Positions 63,201-64,000 of a stretch of 64,000 nucleotides of DNA are shown in pieces. Below the pieces are notes generated by a model. That model was not told the origin of the DNA and did not search any database. It saw nothing but the letters and a program-made list of their open reading frames with translations. The stretch spans positions 992,001 through 1,056,000 of the forward strand of contig NZ_JADQDP010000001.1 in NCBI RefSeq assembly GCF_015694735.1, given 5' to 3'. Numbering within the stretch: the first letter of the stretch is position 1; the number at the start of each line of letters is the position of its first letter. Source of the DNA: Hymenobacter properus (GTDB taxonomy: Bacteria > Bacteroidota > Bacteroidia > Cytophagales > Hymenobacteraceae). The position numbers were made by a program, and so were the translations under genes.

Positions 63201-64000
63201 CGGGGAAAGAAACGTATTGCCCGGCTGGCGAAACGGCCGCAACAGCCGGCAAACCACCTGCCATGGCAGGGCCGGGTCGTCAACCAAAGCGGTTATTTCG
63301 GCTCCTGTGAGGCGGTTGCGCACCACCCGTCCGCCGTCCACTTTCGTGAGGCCGCGAAACGTAAGCTCAACCAAACGCTCTGCGGTAACGGCAGGCAGCG
63401 CCGGCGCAAAGTGCTGGTTGAAGGTTTCAGCCGCGGTGGCGTACAACTCATCGGCGTGGGCATCGAGCACGTTGTGCAACGACGGATTGGCCAGCAGCCG
63501 CTGCTCTTGTTCGTAGCTGAGCGTATGGCGCCAGTCAGCAAAACGACGCTGGTCGGCCCAGGGCAATTCCACGGGCGGCAGCCCGCCCACCATGGCGTAA
63601 TGCACCAAATCCATTTCTTCGCGGCCGCACTGGGCCGCCACCCAAATGCGGTACAGCGCGTGCTGCAGCACGGGCAACTGGTCGCGGCCGTCGCGGTTGT
63701 CGTCGACCAAGCGCTGCACCAGGCGTTCGGCAATGCGGTTGCCGCTGAGTTGGGCCGGTTCGCGAATGATTTCGACAAACTCCGCGCGAAGCAAGCGCGG
63801 CACGAAGTATTGGCTTTCACCAATCAGCTCCACCAAGCCCCGGAAGTCGGCGCATTGGCCGATGTAATCCGAACGCATGGTGCAGATGATGTAAATGGGC
63901 AGGTTTTGCTCGCGGGCCAGCCGCGTCGTTTCAAGCAGTAGGTTGATGACGGCCTGCGCCGAGGCAGCGGGCACCTCCCCGTCGTAGTTTTCGGCATTGG
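60267..64000 (-). CDS. nSTAND1-type NTPase with transmembrane segment, N-terminus outside window
   Basis: At least 1,240 residues, open at the right edge, so the start and P-loop lie outside. The visible N-terminal part matches nSTAND1: LPIYIICTMRSDYIGQCADF, FVPRLLRAEFVEIIREPAQL, RDQLPVLQHALYRIW, and then a winged-helix-like stretch (LVELTFRGLTKVDG, TVLDITHESLIRNW). A membrane span (LAGWVLTPLLLLVLIWGGW) follows at roughly residue 420 of the visible part, then about 800 residues of mainly helical sequence without a recognised domain. STAND proteins act as sensor-switches, often in antiphage defence. It converges with the SLATT-like gene. Confidence 0.75.
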   Translation of the reverse strand, partial: NAENYDGEVPAASAQAVINLLLETTRLAREQNLPIYIICTMRSDYIGQCADFRGLVELIGESQYFVPRLLRAEFVEIIREPAQLSGNRIAERLVQRLVDDNRDGRDQLPVLQHALYRIWVAAQCGREEMDLVHYAMVGGLPPVELPWADQRRFADWRHTLSYEQEQRLLANPSLHNVLDAHADELYATAAETFNQHFAPALPAVTAERLVELTFRGLTKVDGGRVVRNRLTGAEITALVDDPALPWQVVCRLLRPFRQPGNTFLSPFLDPNDPGTDDLPPETVLDITHESLIRNWQRLARWAQEEAEDVRTVGQLTTQAASWAAHAEDKGYLLPIGPYSQFAKWFARKKPNSSWLAYYVADAGHGNQRMAQAEAQSKMLRHYLQRSKERLRFSLLIAKYGVGRLAGWVLTPLLLLVLIWGGWTLRKHNDDYVAYTVLRDRKPFLKSSYVSISDKADFIISAQRLKDFAYQPPFSGLDSTEYHFSTLLDALENDTLALDCELLLYQKCNNVGYDSIVGENRVARQVLFDLDKRLDQAGSILLPAADGPTPSAKQRQLATRTAQTVMALTHYMLYTAPRPLLPGRPRCLAHLDNAPLLAIKQKLLLRLREYLQREVEATSGRPPRAVDFWFWTQVLLGQGDFSAAQLGFLKKLSPLKQGGSSQFARFYPALNQAALFEEGPTLRGIGYQTYMLAAAALQEPAQLVACADSLSKYTRECADMNKLGPVLPYLLKYPGSLPAAYAIIRRSQVAPTTAFAILTYSLLSVAPDNLALGLPEPGTESASAATSANIYADRVSYSIPLRTRDNCWPVLASLIPPMAQREKLFEMGNGEQIDEHENGLFLEAFYLKHKGNYLYEIRSAPQAGGKCFSQFDAALEQLRATRRRPHAVSMVEWNTEATETYTTGKPIDALDFLLHTGRPVTLNWNGNTGHGNFFLPPFFHFYRHRLNTLTAAAVPARRQVEWLDSMVFLESALPGRYVLPRAASLYRDKFGRPVLPLADVRWVKDLRIVKAGGARRRARNLFLTRVLSSCQDFTAISGLNVSTEVTPFARTLAEQPGFAQAPLQAVLSDLAAAMAAHGRVADAFAVANLLPNSTIRTATKIRAGEQAMLNDANGNLDALDEFLHQYAPNIEQHPDLVPASMIQVLTWRNQSEFDDLAELLVKEGSANALRTGLGAVCLGQTLAGKSYDAVKTVPAYVSETQRQRDFNRILAGIAHANRLGRRDGWQEYDEATLTTPNDYLGGSK

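Overview
The window is about 62% GC and looks like a Hymenobacter-type member of the Bacteroidota (Cytophagales). Evidence: several very large extracellular proteins end in Por/type IX (T9SS) sorting domains, recognisable promoters fit the Bacteroidota -7 element TAnnTTTG, Shine-Dalgarno motifs are weak, and the MbnP-like, PASTA, M50 and M4 genes are of types common in that group. The genus is an inference from gene content; no rRNA is present.

Region 1 (1 to about 24.8 kb) is the right-hand part of a tailed prophage, entered in the middle of a structural gene. In order: a possible capsid protein end, head-tail connector and tail-completion genes with a small HExxH protein, a tail assembly chaperone with an apparent programmed -1 frameshift, and a 1,281-residue tape measure. 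A leftward accessory block (8.26-12.1 kb) with zinc-finger-repeat and GIY-YIG-like genes, a ribbon-helix-helix regulator and divergent promoters then interrupts the tail operon. Tail hub and baseplate genes follow, then a tail-tip protein with an SGNH esterase domain, a lysis module (coiled-coil membrane protein, lipoprotein, holin-like protein, CHAP-type endolysin) and small membrane or cargo genes. No integrase, terminase or replication gene is in view. A CAU-anticodon tRNA follows at 24.88 kb and marks the return to host chromosome.

Region 2 (25-57 kb) is host chromosome: a HAD phosphatase overlapping an M50 site-2 protease, a secreted M4 metalloprotease with T9SS signal, an MbnP/MbnH-type heme and copper operon with an outer-membrane protein, a 1,978-residue T9SS adhesin that shares an operon with three tail-collar-domain proteins, phosphoglycerate kinase, a GlcNAc kinase divergent from a glycosylasparaginase, CutC, a double-length D-Ala-D-Ala ligase-like protein, a three-PASTA membrane protein, another T9SS protein and a fasciclin protein. 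Palindromic dispersed repeats lie between genes, and one lies in frame inside the ligase gene.

Region 3 (57.1-64 kb) looks like a defence or signalling island: a tandem class III nucleotide-cyclase-like protein whose two halves keep complementary active-site residues, a SLOG-like sensor, a SLATT-like membrane effector whose start overlaps the SLOG stop, and, converging on them, a large nSTAND1-type NTPase that runs off the right edge. This is the most promising candidate for an undescribed system in the window.
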